Origin: Phycisphaerae bacterium
GTDB taxonomy: Bacteria; Planctomycetota; Phycisphaerae; UBA1845; Fen-1342
Assembly: GCA_028279405.1 (NCBI GenBank)
Contig: JANQNU010000060.1
Location: forward strand, 248,001-312,000
Length of the DNA stretch: 64,000 nt
Direction: 5' to 3'
Under the pieces are notes generated by a model, which searched no databases, was not told the DNA's origin, and worked only from the letters and a program-made list of their open reading frames with translations. A program made the position numbers and the translations under genes. This document shows, piece after piece, positions 15,112 to 23,978 of the stretch (positions are counted from its first letter, which is position 1; each line of letters begins with the position of its first letter).

Positions 15112-17709
15112 ATGCGGACGACGCTTGCGATTGCGGCGCTGGGTGTCTGGTTGGGGGCGGTCTCAGTCGGCAGAGGTCAGGAGTGCGCTTTTTCATGGTC
15201 GACCGATTTTGGCGCAGGGAACTTCCAGTTGTACCCGCCAGAACCGGTAGACCTGCAAGCGTTTACTTCCGCGACGCTGTTGAATGGCGACCGTCTTTAT
15301 GTCGGCGGGGAGTTCACTTCCATCGGTGGGTCGCTGATCAACGGAGTTTCGGAGTGGAACGGGTCGCGTTGGGCGCGGCTCGGCGCGGGCCTCGGCGCTG
15401 GCGCGCGGGTCAACGCGCTGACGGTCCATGATGACGGCCCGGGTCCTGCGCTCATTGCCGGTGGTTCATTCGGAAATGCCGGCGCGTTGCCCGCGCTCAA
15501 CATTGCTGCCTGGAACGGGCGGGTGTGGCGACCGCTCGGCGCCGGGCTGAGTGGCTTGGGCGCATCCGTGTCCGCGCTCGCCACGTACGATTTTCAGGAC
15601 GGCGCGGGTCCTAAGCTCGTGGCCGGTGGCCGTTTCGATGGCAGCGGCGGAACGACAATCTCAAACATTGCCGCCTGGGACGGAACGAAATGGACTCCGC
15701 TCGGAGCCGGATTGCCGAACGAAGTGAGGTGTGTCGGCGTGTTCCATGGGCCCGGTGGCGACCAGATGTTTGCTTCGCAGTCAGCTAGCGCGGCGATCTA
15801 CCGTTGGACCGGGGCCGGCTGGGACGTGGCCCCCGGGTTGGAGGGGTTTGTGCAGGTTGACCCGGCCAACTTCCTTTTCTTCGACGACGGCACGGCGCGT
15901 CTGTTCGCAGCAGGGAGATTTCAGACGACAAGTGGCGTCCATTACTCCGTGCTTGCCTGGGATGGCACGAGTTGGGCGCCCGCCAATGACGGATTGCCCC
16001 GGCCTCCTGGCGGTCTCACAGGTCGCTTGAGCCGCATCCGCATCGACGGCATCGAGCGGCTGGTCGTCGCTTTGGAGTCGGACACGCAGTACGAATGGCA
16101 GGGAGGCGATTGGGCAATCGGAGGTTGGGGAGCCCAAAACTCCGCTACGCGCTTGCTTGCCAACTTTCCTTCGAACAGCTCGAGTTTCTACGCCATGCTA
16201 CCGGAAGACGTAGGCACGCTGGAAGGAACCTGGGTGCGCGACCTGGCGTCTAGGCTCGGACTCAATAGTTCGTGTTTTGCGTTGGCCACGAGCGAGGCCA
16301 AAGAAGGTCGACGGGCCTGGATTGGTGGCCATTTTCAGGTAACCGTACGTCGGGAATTCTACAGAAGGATTTGCATCTGGGATGGAGGTTCGTCCTATCT
16401 CCCGCCACTGGGCGAAGGTCTCAGTCGGGAGGTGCTGGCCATCGCGACAACTCCCGACGATCCCGACGCGGCCTACCTTGGCGGGGCTTTCCGCGATGCC
16501 GTCGGCGAATCCGGTGACTATGTCGTGCGTTGGAGCGGGACGGAATTCACGGAGATTGGCAATCTGGACGGCCGTGTCGCAGTGCTGGCGTTCCATGACG
16601 ACGGTAGCGGCAACGCCCTTTATGCCGGAGGCCTGATTACAGGCGGAATCGCTCGCTGGGATGGTGCCAACTGGAACGCGCTGGATGCTGGCCCATCCAG
16701 TCGTGTCTTTGCGACCGCCATTTACGACGATGGTTTCGGTCCTGCACTCTACGCCAGTGGACAGGTACGCACCCCGGACGACCAAGTCACCTACAAGGTG
16801 GCGCGATGGGACGGCACGAATTGGCATCCTGTCGGGATCGAAAGTCAGTTCGACTACGTTGTGTCGTTGGAAGTCTTTGATGACGGAAGTGGCGAAAAGC
16901 TCTACGCCGGCGGCAAGTCTACGGCGCTGGGCTCAGGTATCGCCCGATGGGACGGGGTCCAGTGGGAACCCGTCGGGAACAGCGTAAACTTCGACGTTAC
17001 CGACCTGACCCCGTACACGATGCCGGGTGTTGGCGAAGTGCTTGTCGCGGTCGGACGACGCGGTGGCGAATCCATGGCGTTCTGGGATGGCGTTGCCTGG
17101 ACGACCGTTCCCGGGGCACCCTACTACGTCGATGCCGTGACAGTTTGGGGCGAGGGCGATCAGGCCGGCCTCTTGATCGGCGGTGACTTCCATGGTGTGG
17201 ATGGAATCGCCTCATCCCACATCGCCTACTGGCGCCCCGGGCCGCCAATCGTTTCATCGATCAGTTCGGCGAAGCGATTCGTCCGGGGCCAGAGCGGGGC
17301 ACTGAGCGTCGACGCGATGGGATCCGCCGCGCTGGCGTATCAGTGGTACCACGGCGATCAACCGCTCAGCGACGGCGGCGGATTGAGTGGGACGCAGACG
17401 GACACGTTGACGTTCACCAACTTCCAGCCTGCGGATGTCGGCACGTACTGGGTCGAACTGACGGACGACTGCGGCACGAGTGCCAGTCCTGGCATTCTCG
17501 TGGGAATCAGCGCAACGCCCGGCGACATGAACTGCGACGGGAGTGTTTCGGTCGCGGACATCAACGGATTCGTTCAAGCGTTGATTGCGCCCAATGAGTA
17601 CTCCCTAGCAAACCCGACGTGTGATGTGAATCACGCAGATGTGAATCTCGACTTCCGCATCTCGGTGACTGACATCAACGGCTTCGTGGAGTTGCTCATG
17701 GGACCCTAG
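15112..17709 (+). CDS. Exported kelch/delta-60-like repeat protein with Ig-like and dockerin-like C-terminus
   Basis: An 865-residue secreted protein. The ATG at 15112 follows GGGAGGAG; a TTG 15 bases earlier is not preferred. A signal peptide (LAIAALGVWLGAVSVGRG) is followed by about ten repeats of roughly 55 residues with the pattern LYAGG-F...IARWDG-NWxPLG, probably forming a beta-propeller. An Ig-like domain at about 705-795 contains AYQWYHGD and DVGTYWVEL. The last 60 residues hold two dockerin-like calcium loops, DMNCDGSVSVADINGFV and DVNLDFRISVTDINGFV. Such tails are common on planctomycete exported proteins; whether they bind cohesins is unknown. No enzymatic motif was seen. Confidence 0.85.
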   Translation: MRTTLAIAALGVWLGAVSVGRGQECAFSWSTDFGAGNFQLYPPEPVDLQAFTSATLLNGDRLYVGGEFTSIGGSLINGVSEWNGSRWARLGAGLGAGARVNALTVHDDGPGPALIAGGSFGNAGALPALNIAAWNGRVWRPLGAGLSGLGASVSALATYDFQDGAGPKLVAGGRFDGSGGTTISNIAAWDGTKWTPLGAGLPNEVRCVGVFHGPGGDQMFASQSASAAIYRWTGAGWDVAPGLEGFVQVDPANFLFFDDGTARLFAAGRFQTTSGVHYSVLAWDGTSWAPANDGLPRPPGGLTGRLSRIRIDGIERLVVALESDTQYEWQGGDWAIGGWGAQNSATRLLANFPSNSSSFYAMLPEDVGTLEGTWVRDLASRLGLNSSCFALATSEAKEGRRAWIGGHFQVTVRREFYRRICIWDGGSSYLPPLGEGLSREVLAIATTPDDPDAAYLGGAFRDAVGESGDYVVRWSGTEFTEIGNLDGRVAVLAFHDDGSGNALYAGGLITGGIARWDGANWNALDAGPSSRVFATAIYDDGFGPALYASGQVRTPDDQVTYKVARWDGTNWHPVGIESQFDYVVSLEVFDDGSGEKLYAGGKSTALGSGIARWDGVQWEPVGNSVNFDVTDLTPYTMPGVGEVLVAVGRRGGESMAFWDGVAWTTVPGAPYYVDAVTVWGEGDQAGLLIGGDFHGVDGIASSHIAYWRPGPPIVSSISSAKRFVRGQSGALSVDAMGSAALAYQWYHGDQPLSDGGGLSGTQTDTLTFTNFQPADVGTYWVELTDDCGTSASPGILVGISATPGDMNCDGSVSVADINGFVQALIAPNEYSLANPTCDVNHADVNLDFRISVTDINGFVELLMGP

Positions 17710-17787
17710 TTGACCTGTCCGTTTACGGGTGGCGCGCCCTGTCCAGGAGGGCGGGGCGCGATGGTGACCGCCGTCAGCTAATGCGTC

Positions 17788-19551
17788 CTAGCGCGCATTT
17801 CGGAGCCGAACGAGCAGGTCATGCAGTGCGTCGCGTGATGACGGCTCGTCCGGGAGCGCGCTGGCAGCACTGGCCGTTTCCAGCTCCTGCATCAGGCGCC
17901 GATACTCTTCTCGGTGAAACTCGAGGTCGGCGCCCGTGGCCAGGCCCTTTTCCCGACCTTGGGTCTTCTGTCGCAAGAGGTACTCAATGTACGGTAGCGG
18001 ATACGCGCGAGTGAGCGATACGAGGTTGGCTTCGATGACGCCGGAGCGCATCAGGTGGATGCCGGTCAGCAGCACGCGGTAGAGATAGAGGAGTGGCTTG
18101 ACGCGACGTTGTTTCTCGAACAACGACCACTGGGTCCGGGCGAATCCGAGATAGTGCTGCGCGTGGTGTCGCGTAATCAAATCACGCGAGATTGCTTTCA
18201 GTTCCGCATGCTCCGGTGTCGTGTGCAGGATCAACGGCGAGTAGAGCTGTTCGAGTACGTAGCCATTCTTCTTCAGCAGTAGACGGAAAAACTTCGCTGC
18301 GTCGTGCGTGACGAGATCGAGCTCCAAATCCGGGCGATCTTCGCTGTGCTCGATCGTCTTGCGCGGCGGGTAGAGCCCCACCAAGTCGCGTGTCGGCAGC
18401 ACGTGCACCCCGCGCAGATCGAAATCCGAGTCTGCGGATGGGAAGCCGTAGAGATGAGCGCCGCTTACTGTCGCGAAGAGCAGCGGGTATTCGGCCGCGT
18501 CGATCACGCTGCGCAACGCGTCGAACCGTGCATGGACCTCGATACAGCACGTTGCAAGAGAATCGCGTAGAGCTTCGACCCGCGCCGTGGATGCCTTGCC
18601 CTCGATGGGCCGCAACTTGGTTGCCACCGCGCGCGCTCGAACCAGGTAATCATTAACGCGATCGTAGTCGGGTCGGTCGGGTAGCGTCGTGTGCGCGTAG
18701 GCCTCGTCGAACTGCCGATGCAGCGCGCGGCGCCAGGCGTCGACTTCGGTCCAGGGCATCTCACCACTGCGGATCGCCAGCAATTGAGCGCGGTGCTCCT
18801 CTACCGCCACGGGAACGACGCCGTCGCGCAGGGCAACGATGCCAGCCAGGAGCAGCCGAATGAGGTGCATCGCGTGCTTCCATTTGATCTCGTTGTGGTT
18901 GCGGATTCGCGCGTGCAGTTTCTTGAACTGGCTGAGGACGTAGCCATTGTAGGTCTGGTACAGCAGCTTCGATAGAAACGCGTCGCGCATTCTGCGCAAC
19001 TCCTGCGCAATCGGCGCCGCATGCTCGACCAAGGGCGTGTAGAGGCACTCGAGCACGTTGGGGTTCGCTTTGAGCGCGAGCGTGAGGAACTTCTGCAGCT
19101 CCCAGTAACACTCCTCGGTCTCGGGGCTTTCGAGTTGCTCGGGAACGCCGAAGAGCGACCAGTGCATTTCCGCCGGCGGGAGGTAGATGCCGCGACGATC
19201 AACGTCCGAAGTTTCGTGGTCGAGTCCGTAGGCTCGCGAGCCGACGACGCAGCGATAGACGACGCGATCCATCAGGTCGAACTCATCCAGAACGTCATCA
19301 GTGGGCCATTGCGGCGGGCGCCGGAGATGCTTGAGTACAGCAAACTGCGTGCGGCGCAGGGCAATCTCGTCGCCGTCGACGAACCGGACGCGATAGGCAT
19401 GGGTGTGATCGATCGGCGACTGGACGATTTCGCCGACCGCACCCTGCGGACGTTCGTCCTGCGTCTCGGCGAACGCTAGCGCAACACGCGTCACCACCTG
19501 CGTTCCGGGCGGCAGAATGGCGTTCGGGTTGTATGCGACCTTGCGCGACAT
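17788..19551 (-). CDS. Tandem-domain predicted nucleotidyltransferase (COG3541-like)
   Basis: A 587-residue protein containing two copies of a minimal nucleotidyltransferase domain. The first has GSRAYGLDHETSDVDRRG (104-121), the second GAHLYGFPSADSDFDLRG (364-381); both keep the Gly-Ser-type turn and the Asp-x-Asp pair that binds metal in DNA polymerase beta-fold transferases. Each is followed by a matching helical region (first copy LLYQTYNGYVLSQFKKLHAR, second QHYLGFARTQWSLFEKQRR). Residues 1-78 look like a small SH3-like beta domain (HAYRVRFVDGDEIALRRTQF). The family is also found in large phages and its substrate is unknown. The gene is cytoplasmic and monocistronic, convergent with the dockerin protein gene. 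The protein is about twice the usual single-domain length. Confidence 0.75.
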   Translation of the reverse strand: MSRKVAYNPNAILPPGTQVVTRVALAFAETQDERPQGAVGEIVQSPIDHTHAYRVRFVDGDEIALRRTQFAVLKHLRRPPQWPTDDVLDEFDLMDRVVYRCVVGSRAYGLDHETSDVDRRGIYLPPAEMHWSLFGVPEQLESPETEECYWELQKFLTLALKANPNVLECLYTPLVEHAAPIAQELRRMRDAFLSKLLYQTYNGYVLSQFKKLHARIRNHNEIKWKHAMHLIRLLLAGIVALRDGVVPVAVEEHRAQLLAIRSGEMPWTEVDAWRRALHRQFDEAYAHTTLPDRPDYDRVNDYLVRARAVATKLRPIEGKASTARVEALRDSLATCCIEVHARFDALRSVIDAAEYPLLFATVSGAHLYGFPSADSDFDLRGVHVLPTRDLVGLYPPRKTIEHSEDRPDLELDLVTHDAAKFFRLLLKKNGYVLEQLYSPLILHTTPEHAELKAISRDLITRHHAQHYLGFARTQWSLFEKQRRVKPLLYLYRVLLTGIHLMRSGVIEANLVSLTRAYPLPYIEYLLRQKTQGREKGLATGADLEFHREEYRRLMQELETASAASALPDEPSSRDALHDLLVRLRNAR

Positions 19552-19645
19552 TGGTCAGGATCTCCCCAATCGACTCCGCATTGTAGCATAGCGGCGGGAT
19601 CGTCGCGGATTCTCCGTGCCATTGCGTGATCCGTGGCCGCGCTTA

Positions 19646-20119
19646 TCAGGTCGCTTCGGAGCGCCAGGCGGCACCGCACTCCGGGCAATAACGGCAACCG
19701 TCCGGTTCGCGCAACGTTCCCTGCAGATCGTATGCGCACGATGCGCAGTATCCCGCGCGCAAATACAAACGCGCGATGCGATCCGCAGCAATTCTTCGCG
19801 TGAGCCAAACGGTTACCAATGCAGGTATCGTCCCGATGAGCAAGGTTGCCGGGATCAACACCCACCACGGCGCCCGAAGCCAGAACGTCAATCCCACCGG
19901 TGCCACCGCGGGAACCAGCAGTGCCGGCAAGGCGAGCAGACCATAGCCAAGGCCACGCCAGACCTCGCGCGCGGTAACGGGCGCGCGTGGATAGCGAGAC
20001 GCTGCCCGCAACCGCGCGATACGCTGCTGATCTCCCCTGAAAGCAAGTAGCGGTGACAGCGGTACGAGCGGCACGCGCTGCCCGCGTGCATCGCGAATCA
20101 TCACACGCAGAATTGCCAT
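19646..20119 (-). CDS. Small membrane protein with C-terminal zinc ribbon
   Basis: A 157-residue protein. Two hydrophobic segments at about 55-80 (LGYGLLALPALLVPAVAPVG) and 85-108 are followed by a cytoplasmic-type Cys4 ribbon, CASCAYDL...CRYCPECGAAW. It is a paralogue of the gene at 20347-20823: same length, layout and ending (CGAAWR.E). Function unknown. Both belong to the CGYDL...CPECG ribbon family of planctomycetes, represented by four proteins in this window. The first Gly of the usual CGYDL is Ala here. Confidence 0.7.
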   Translation of the reverse strand: MAILRVMIRDARGQRVPLVPLSPLLAFRGDQQRIARLRAASRYPRAPVTAREVWRGLGYGLLALPALLVPAVAPVGLTFWLRAPWWVLIPATLLIGTIPALVTVWLTRRIAADRIARLYLRAGYCASCAYDLQGTLREPDGCRYCPECGAAWRSEAT

Positions 20120-20203
20120 CGAAAAACAATATACACGCGTCGGGTGTCCAAAAGGAGTCCACCAACCGTGATCGCTCGGTCAGGAGGCAGGCGCTTTGTC
20201 ACA

Positions 20204-20305
20204 GACCGCTCGCTCGCGCTCGCGGCTCGCTGTGATGGTTGCCTGGTTCGTGCAAGGGGCCGCGGCGTAGACGCGGACCTCATCAAGGGAGCTTGCTCCC
20301 CGCTC
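20204..20305 (+). repeat. Composite repeat with GCGTAGA-loop hairpin, second copy
   Basis: Aligns along its length with 9313-9414. The hairpin (20257-20279) keeps the loop GCGTAGA, but its stem is GG-CCGCG/CGCGG-CC, so two T-A pairs of the first copy are C-G pairs here. It lies between two paralogous zinc-ribbon genes; bases 20204-20229 are the exact twin of the module inside valS. The remaining spacer (20120-20346) shows no gene. Confidence 0.7.
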
Positions 20306-20346
20306 GTCGGCGAATCGTCCGGATTTGCGAATCGTGCGCGCGCTTG

Positions 20347-20823
20347 TCAGGCATTCTCGGCCCGCCATGCGGCACCGCACTCGGAGCAGCGTCGACACCC
20401 GTCTTCCTCGATCACGGCTCCTTCGAGGTCATAGCCGCAAGAGGCGCAGAACCCGGCACGGATATAGGTGCGCATTATCCGTCCGGGTGCCACGCGGTGC
20501 GCGAGCCGAAACAAAGCCAGGATCATTGCAATGGCCACGCAAAAACAGATTGTGAACGCAGCCCACCAGGGTAGTCTCGTTATCGAACGGAGGCGGGGCG
20601 GCACGACGGATACCATCAAGGGGACCGAAAGAACGAGGACCAGAAAGCCGGCCATTCGCATTAGCTCCGTGCGGGTCAGCGCGACTTCCAGCTGTTCCCG
20701 TGCCGCGTGGTCGAGGCGTGTCCGTTGCTTCGTGTCCATCGCGCGCCGACTGCGCAGGTCGTTCCGCATAAGCGGCACCCGCTTTCCTCGATCGTCCACC
20801 ACAGTCACTGGACCCCACAACAT
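20347..20823 (-). CDS. Small membrane protein with C-terminal zinc ribbon (paralogue)
   Basis: A 158-residue protein starting MLWGPVTVVDD. The frame stays open further upstream, but that part lacks protein-like composition. Two transmembrane segments (about 65-88 and 96-118; FLVLVLSVPLMVSVVP and AFTICFCVAIAMILALF) precede CASCGYDLEG...CRRCSECGAAW. It is a tandem paralogue of the gene at 19646-20119, separated from it by a repeat-filled spacer. The ribbon keeps four Cys but has CSECG in place of CPECG. Role unknown. Confidence 0.7.
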   Translation of the reverse strand: MLWGPVTVVDDRGKRVPLMRNDLRSRRAMDTKQRTRLDHAAREQLEVALTRTELMRMAGFLVLVLSVPLMVSVVPPRLRSITRLPWWAAFTICFCVAIAMILALFRLAHRVAPGRIMRTYIRAGFCASCGYDLEGAVIEEDGCRRCSECGAAWRAENA

Positions 20824-20903
20824 CTCAACAAGATAACCGAGCGGGCTCCCCGAAGGGCACCCGCTCGGTCGCGATCGTGACAGGATCTGACAAGCCGATG
20901 GAG

Positions 20904-23681
20904 CTACGCCGACTTTGCTCCGCGGCGACGGACCCGCGACTTGGAGCCGGCCAGCGAGAGCATGCACATCATGCCCGCGGACAGCGCTCCGAAACCACAC
21001 GGAGCCGGCAGCAACGGCACCATCTCGTTCAACTCCTCGTCAAGGTCGTCGACTTCGTCGAGATCGTCGTTCTCTTCGTCGAGCTGATCATCGTCAACGT
21101 CCTCGTCGTTGCCGTCGATGTCATCTTCATTGTCGTTGAGGTCGTCGTCGTTCTCGTCGTTCCCATTATTCTCATTGTCATCATTCTCGTTGTCGTCGTT
21201 CTCCTGGTTGTCATCCTCGTCCTGTTCGTTTTCTTCGTCTTCGTCCTCGTTCTGATCGTCGTCCTCGTTCTGGCCGTTGGTCGGGTCGAACGGGAACGCG
21301 TCGTTGCAGTCGAGAACGCCATCGTTGTCGCTGTCGACGTCCTCGACGCCGCAGCCGCATTCGCCGGGCTCGGTCTTTTCAGCGTCCTGCGGGCAACCGT
21401 CCTGAATGTCGGGTGTGCCGTCATTATCGCTGTCGAGGTCGTCGGCGATCGTCGGGAAGGCGTCGCAGGCATCGATCAGGCCGTCATTGTCGCTGTCGGT
21501 CTGGCACTCATCAGGCTGGCCGTCGCCGTCGCAGTCCTCGCTGGTGCCGTTCGTGATGTCGTCGGCATCTTCGATGCCGTTGCCGTTGCAGTCCTGCTGC
21601 GGGAGCGGCTGGGCGGTCGTCGCCGCCACGTTCAACGTGAAGGTCGCCTGATTGGGATCGTTGGTTGCCATGGTGACCTGCGTTTCGAACAATCCGTCGC
21701 CGTCATCCGGCTGCGAATCGAACGTGATGGTCAGCGTGGCGGTCTGTGTCGCGATCGGCGCGATCGTCAGCCGATCGATTGAGGCAGTGAAGCGGACGTC
21801 GCCAACGAGCGTCATATTGCTGATGTTGAGCACGTCGTCGCCAGTATTGCGGATCGTGAATTCGACAGTATGTGACTCGCCGGCGTCGATCGTCGGGAAG
21901 AACTCGTCCGCGATGGTCTGCCCGTCCTCGATCGTCTGGCCGTTGCCGCTGACGCGCATCTCGGGTGCCAGCGGCTCGAGCGCCGTGGCACTGAGGATGA
22001 ATCCAAACTCCGGCTGGTCCGCGTCGTTGCTGAAGATCGTCATGACGGCAACGCGCTGGCCGGTGGCGTTCGGCGTGAAGCTGATGCCGATGTTGGTGGA
22101 GCCGCCCGGCTGGACCGTGTCCTGCAACAGGACGAAGCTGTAGTCGGCGGCACCCGGACCCTGGAGGGTGATCTCGTCGATCTCGAGCGGGCCGTTGCCG
22201 GTGTTCGAGATGACCAACGTGTGGGAGGTCGTTTCGTTGACGCGGGTCGTCGCGGGGCGAACCGTCGTACCGTCATTGACCTGCGTCCCGGCGGTGAGGT
22301 CAAAGACGCTCATCTCGGCTGGTTCCTGCGTCGCTTCGATCGCGACGTTACTGATCTTCAGGCGGTACTGCTGGACGTCGTCGACGTTGTCGGTCGAGTA
22401 GACTTGCGCGACCATCAGTCCGGCGACAAACTGCGGAACCGGCGGGTAGTATTCGGCCTCGCCGGCTTCGTTGAAGTCGATCTGGGCCACCATCTGGAAC
22501 TGCAACGGCTGGACGCTGGTACGGCGCCAGAGTCGCACCGCGAGGTTGCGGGCGGCGGTGGCATCGATGACGCTCGTGGTGCCGCCTTGCGGACCGACCT
22601 CGTACGCACTGCCGACGGGCTCGACGCGCATCGCAACCGGTGAGCCGGCGAACGCCGTGAAGCTGTAGCAGTCTTTGGCGTCGAGTCGCTCGAGCGATCC
22701 TTCTTCTTCCAGCAGGACGGTGCCTTCGGTCGGCTTGCGGAGCGGTCCGCCGATGAACGTTGCGTCGGCGAAGGCGTCGTTCGGTTCGTGGGCGTCGCCG
22801 TAGAGGAAATGTGCGGCGCGGATGTCGTCCTCCTGCGGGCCGTCGAAGCCGGTGTTGAGGAACGGTTCCATGAGCTTGGTGCCGCTGGTCGGGATGACGT
22901 GCTTCATGCCGAGCCCGTGGCCGTGCTCGTGTGCAATGACGTTTCGCAGGCTACGAAAGTCGTTGCTGGGGTTGGTGAACGTGCCGATGTCCTGGCTGTC
23001 CATGATCATGTCGCCGCCGAATTGCGGGTAGAAGTTCACAGCCAGCGGAGAGCCGATCGGGCGCATTGCGATGCGGATGTCGCCGCGGGCGCCAGTCTGG
23101 CCGAGGGCGTTCGGGAACACCTGGCCGTCGTCACTGACCTCGACGAAGTTGATGTTGGTCAACTCACCCCATCGGGCGAAGGCCTGCGCGAACTTGGCCT
23201 TCCACGCCGACCGGCCGCCGGGGAAGTTGGCGTCGAGGGTCGCGAAGAGGTTGCTCGGCGCGGTATCGCCGGTGGTGATCAGGAAGACGTCAGTGCCGTC
23301 CGGGACGAAGCTGTACGTCAACGTGAAACGCTCACCTTGCGCAACGTTGCCGTCCGTCGCGGTGAAGGTCCAGCGGCTGCCTTGTGGCTCGAACGCTGCG
23401 AACTGGTCCTGGTCGAGACCCTTCAGCGAATCGGCAATCTCGTCCGCCGACGCGTGCGGATTGAACAATACGCTCATCGACGCCAATTCGACGCACAGGC
23501 CAGCACCGTCATGGTCGTGGCCATGCGCGTGGGCAACGGTCTTCGTGGCGCATTCCGACGCGAGTTGCTCGGCGGTCGGCAGTCGATTGCCGATGGGCTG
23601 GGCACTCGCGGCCAACGTGAGGGCAAGCATCATCGTCGTGCTGGCGATACGGATAAGTCGGTTGGTCCGGGCTGCATGCAT
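20904..23681 (-). CDS. Secreted matrixin-type metalloprotease with acidic tail and Cys-type C-terminal sorting signal
   Basis: A 925-residue exported protein; start chosen at MHAART because GGAGG lies just upstream. A signal peptide ending ASAQP precedes a zinc-protease domain with NVIAHEHGHGLGMKHV (HEXXHXXGXXH) near residue 260, followed by KLMEPFLNTG as the Met-turn region, typical of matrixin-like M10 peptidases. Next come two choice-of-anchor/ASPM-SPD-2-Hydin-like beta domains (NTGNGPLEIDEITLQGPG; NTGDDVLNISNMTLVG), then thrombospondin type 3 calcium repeats (DSDNDGLIDACD, DSDNDGTPDIQDGC). An acidic linker of about 85 residues (almost only Asp, Glu and Asn) leads to PAPCGFGALSAGMMCMLSL and a basic end (SRVRRRGAK). 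That end resembles MYXO-CTERM-like tripartite sorting signals. Likely a surface-anchored protease. Confidence 0.85.
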   Translation of the reverse strand: MHAARTNRLIRIASTTMMLALTLAASAQPIGNRLPTAEQLASECATKTVAHAHGHDHDGAGLCVELASMSVLFNPHASADEIADSLKGLDQDQFAAFEPQGSRWTFTATDGNVAQGERFTLTYSFVPDGTDVFLITTGDTAPSNLFATLDANFPGGRSAWKAKFAQAFARWGELTNINFVEVSDDGQVFPNALGQTGARGDIRIAMRPIGSPLAVNFYPQFGGDMIMDSQDIGTFTNPSNDFRSLRNVIAHEHGHGLGMKHVIPTSGTKLMEPFLNTGFDGPQEDDIRAAHFLYGDAHEPNDAFADATFIGGPLRKPTEGTVLLEEEGSLERLDAKDCYSFTAFAGSPVAMRVEPVGSAYEVGPQGGTTSVIDATAARNLAVRLWRRTSVQPLQFQMVAQIDFNEAGEAEYYPPVPQFVAGLMVAQVYSTDNVDDVQQYRLKISNVAIEATQEPAEMSVFDLTAGTQVNDGTTVRPATTRVNETTSHTLVISNTGNGPLEIDEITLQGPGAADYSFVLLQDTVQPGGSTNIGISFTPNATGQRVAVMTIFSNDADQPEFGFILSATALEPLAPEMRVSGNGQTIEDGQTIADEFFPTIDAGESHTVEFTIRNTGDDVLNISNMTLVGDVRFTASIDRLTIAPIATQTATLTITFDSQPDDGDGLFETQVTMATNDPNQATFTLNVAATTAQPLPQQDCNGNGIEDADDITNGTSEDCDGDGQPDECQTDSDNDGLIDACDAFPTIADDLDSDNDGTPDIQDGCPQDAEKTEPGECGCGVEDVDSDNDGVLDCNDAFPFDPTNGQNEDDDQNEDEDEENEQDEDDNQENDDNENDDNENNGNDENDDDLNDNEDDIDGNDEDVDDDQLDEENDDLDEVDDLDEELNEMVPLLPAPCGFGALSAGMMCMLSLAGSKSRVRRRGAKSA

Positions 23682-23793
23682 GGGTCTCTGCCTCCATCGC
23701 ATATAGTTAAGTCGTTCTCGTTCCTGCACTTCCCACGAACGAGCCGACCCGGTCGGACCGCAGAAATCGGCGGATTCGGGCCCAGACGAGGCC

Positions 23794-23838
23794 CCTTGAA
23801 GTTATTGGACTAATATGCGAATCAGATTCGCTTCAAGG
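23794..23838. promoter_or_regulatory. Nested inverted repeats in a divergent promoter region
   Basis: CCTTGAAG (23794-23801) pairs with CTTCAAGG (23831-23838), and inside lies the palindrome GCGAATCAGATTCGC (23817-23831). It sits in an AT-richer part of the 297-base region between the protease (leftward) and photolyase (rightward) genes. It could be an operator or a transcript hairpin; no regulator is assigned. Confidence 0.35.
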
Positions 23839-23978
23839 CTATTGTTATAGGACGTTTTTGTCAGCTTGATCGGTGGGATCGGGATAGGATCATTGCGATT
23901 GGTGTTGTTGGTGCACTCTTCCCCGGGGAGAACTTGGCTGGGGAGAAGTGTCCCGGTGGTTGAAGGAGTGCGTTTGCA

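Noticed and set aside
17735-17760. Hairpin CGCCCT/AGGGCG between convergent genes as a bidirectional terminator
   Set aside because: Only a 6-bp stem with no T-run on either side.
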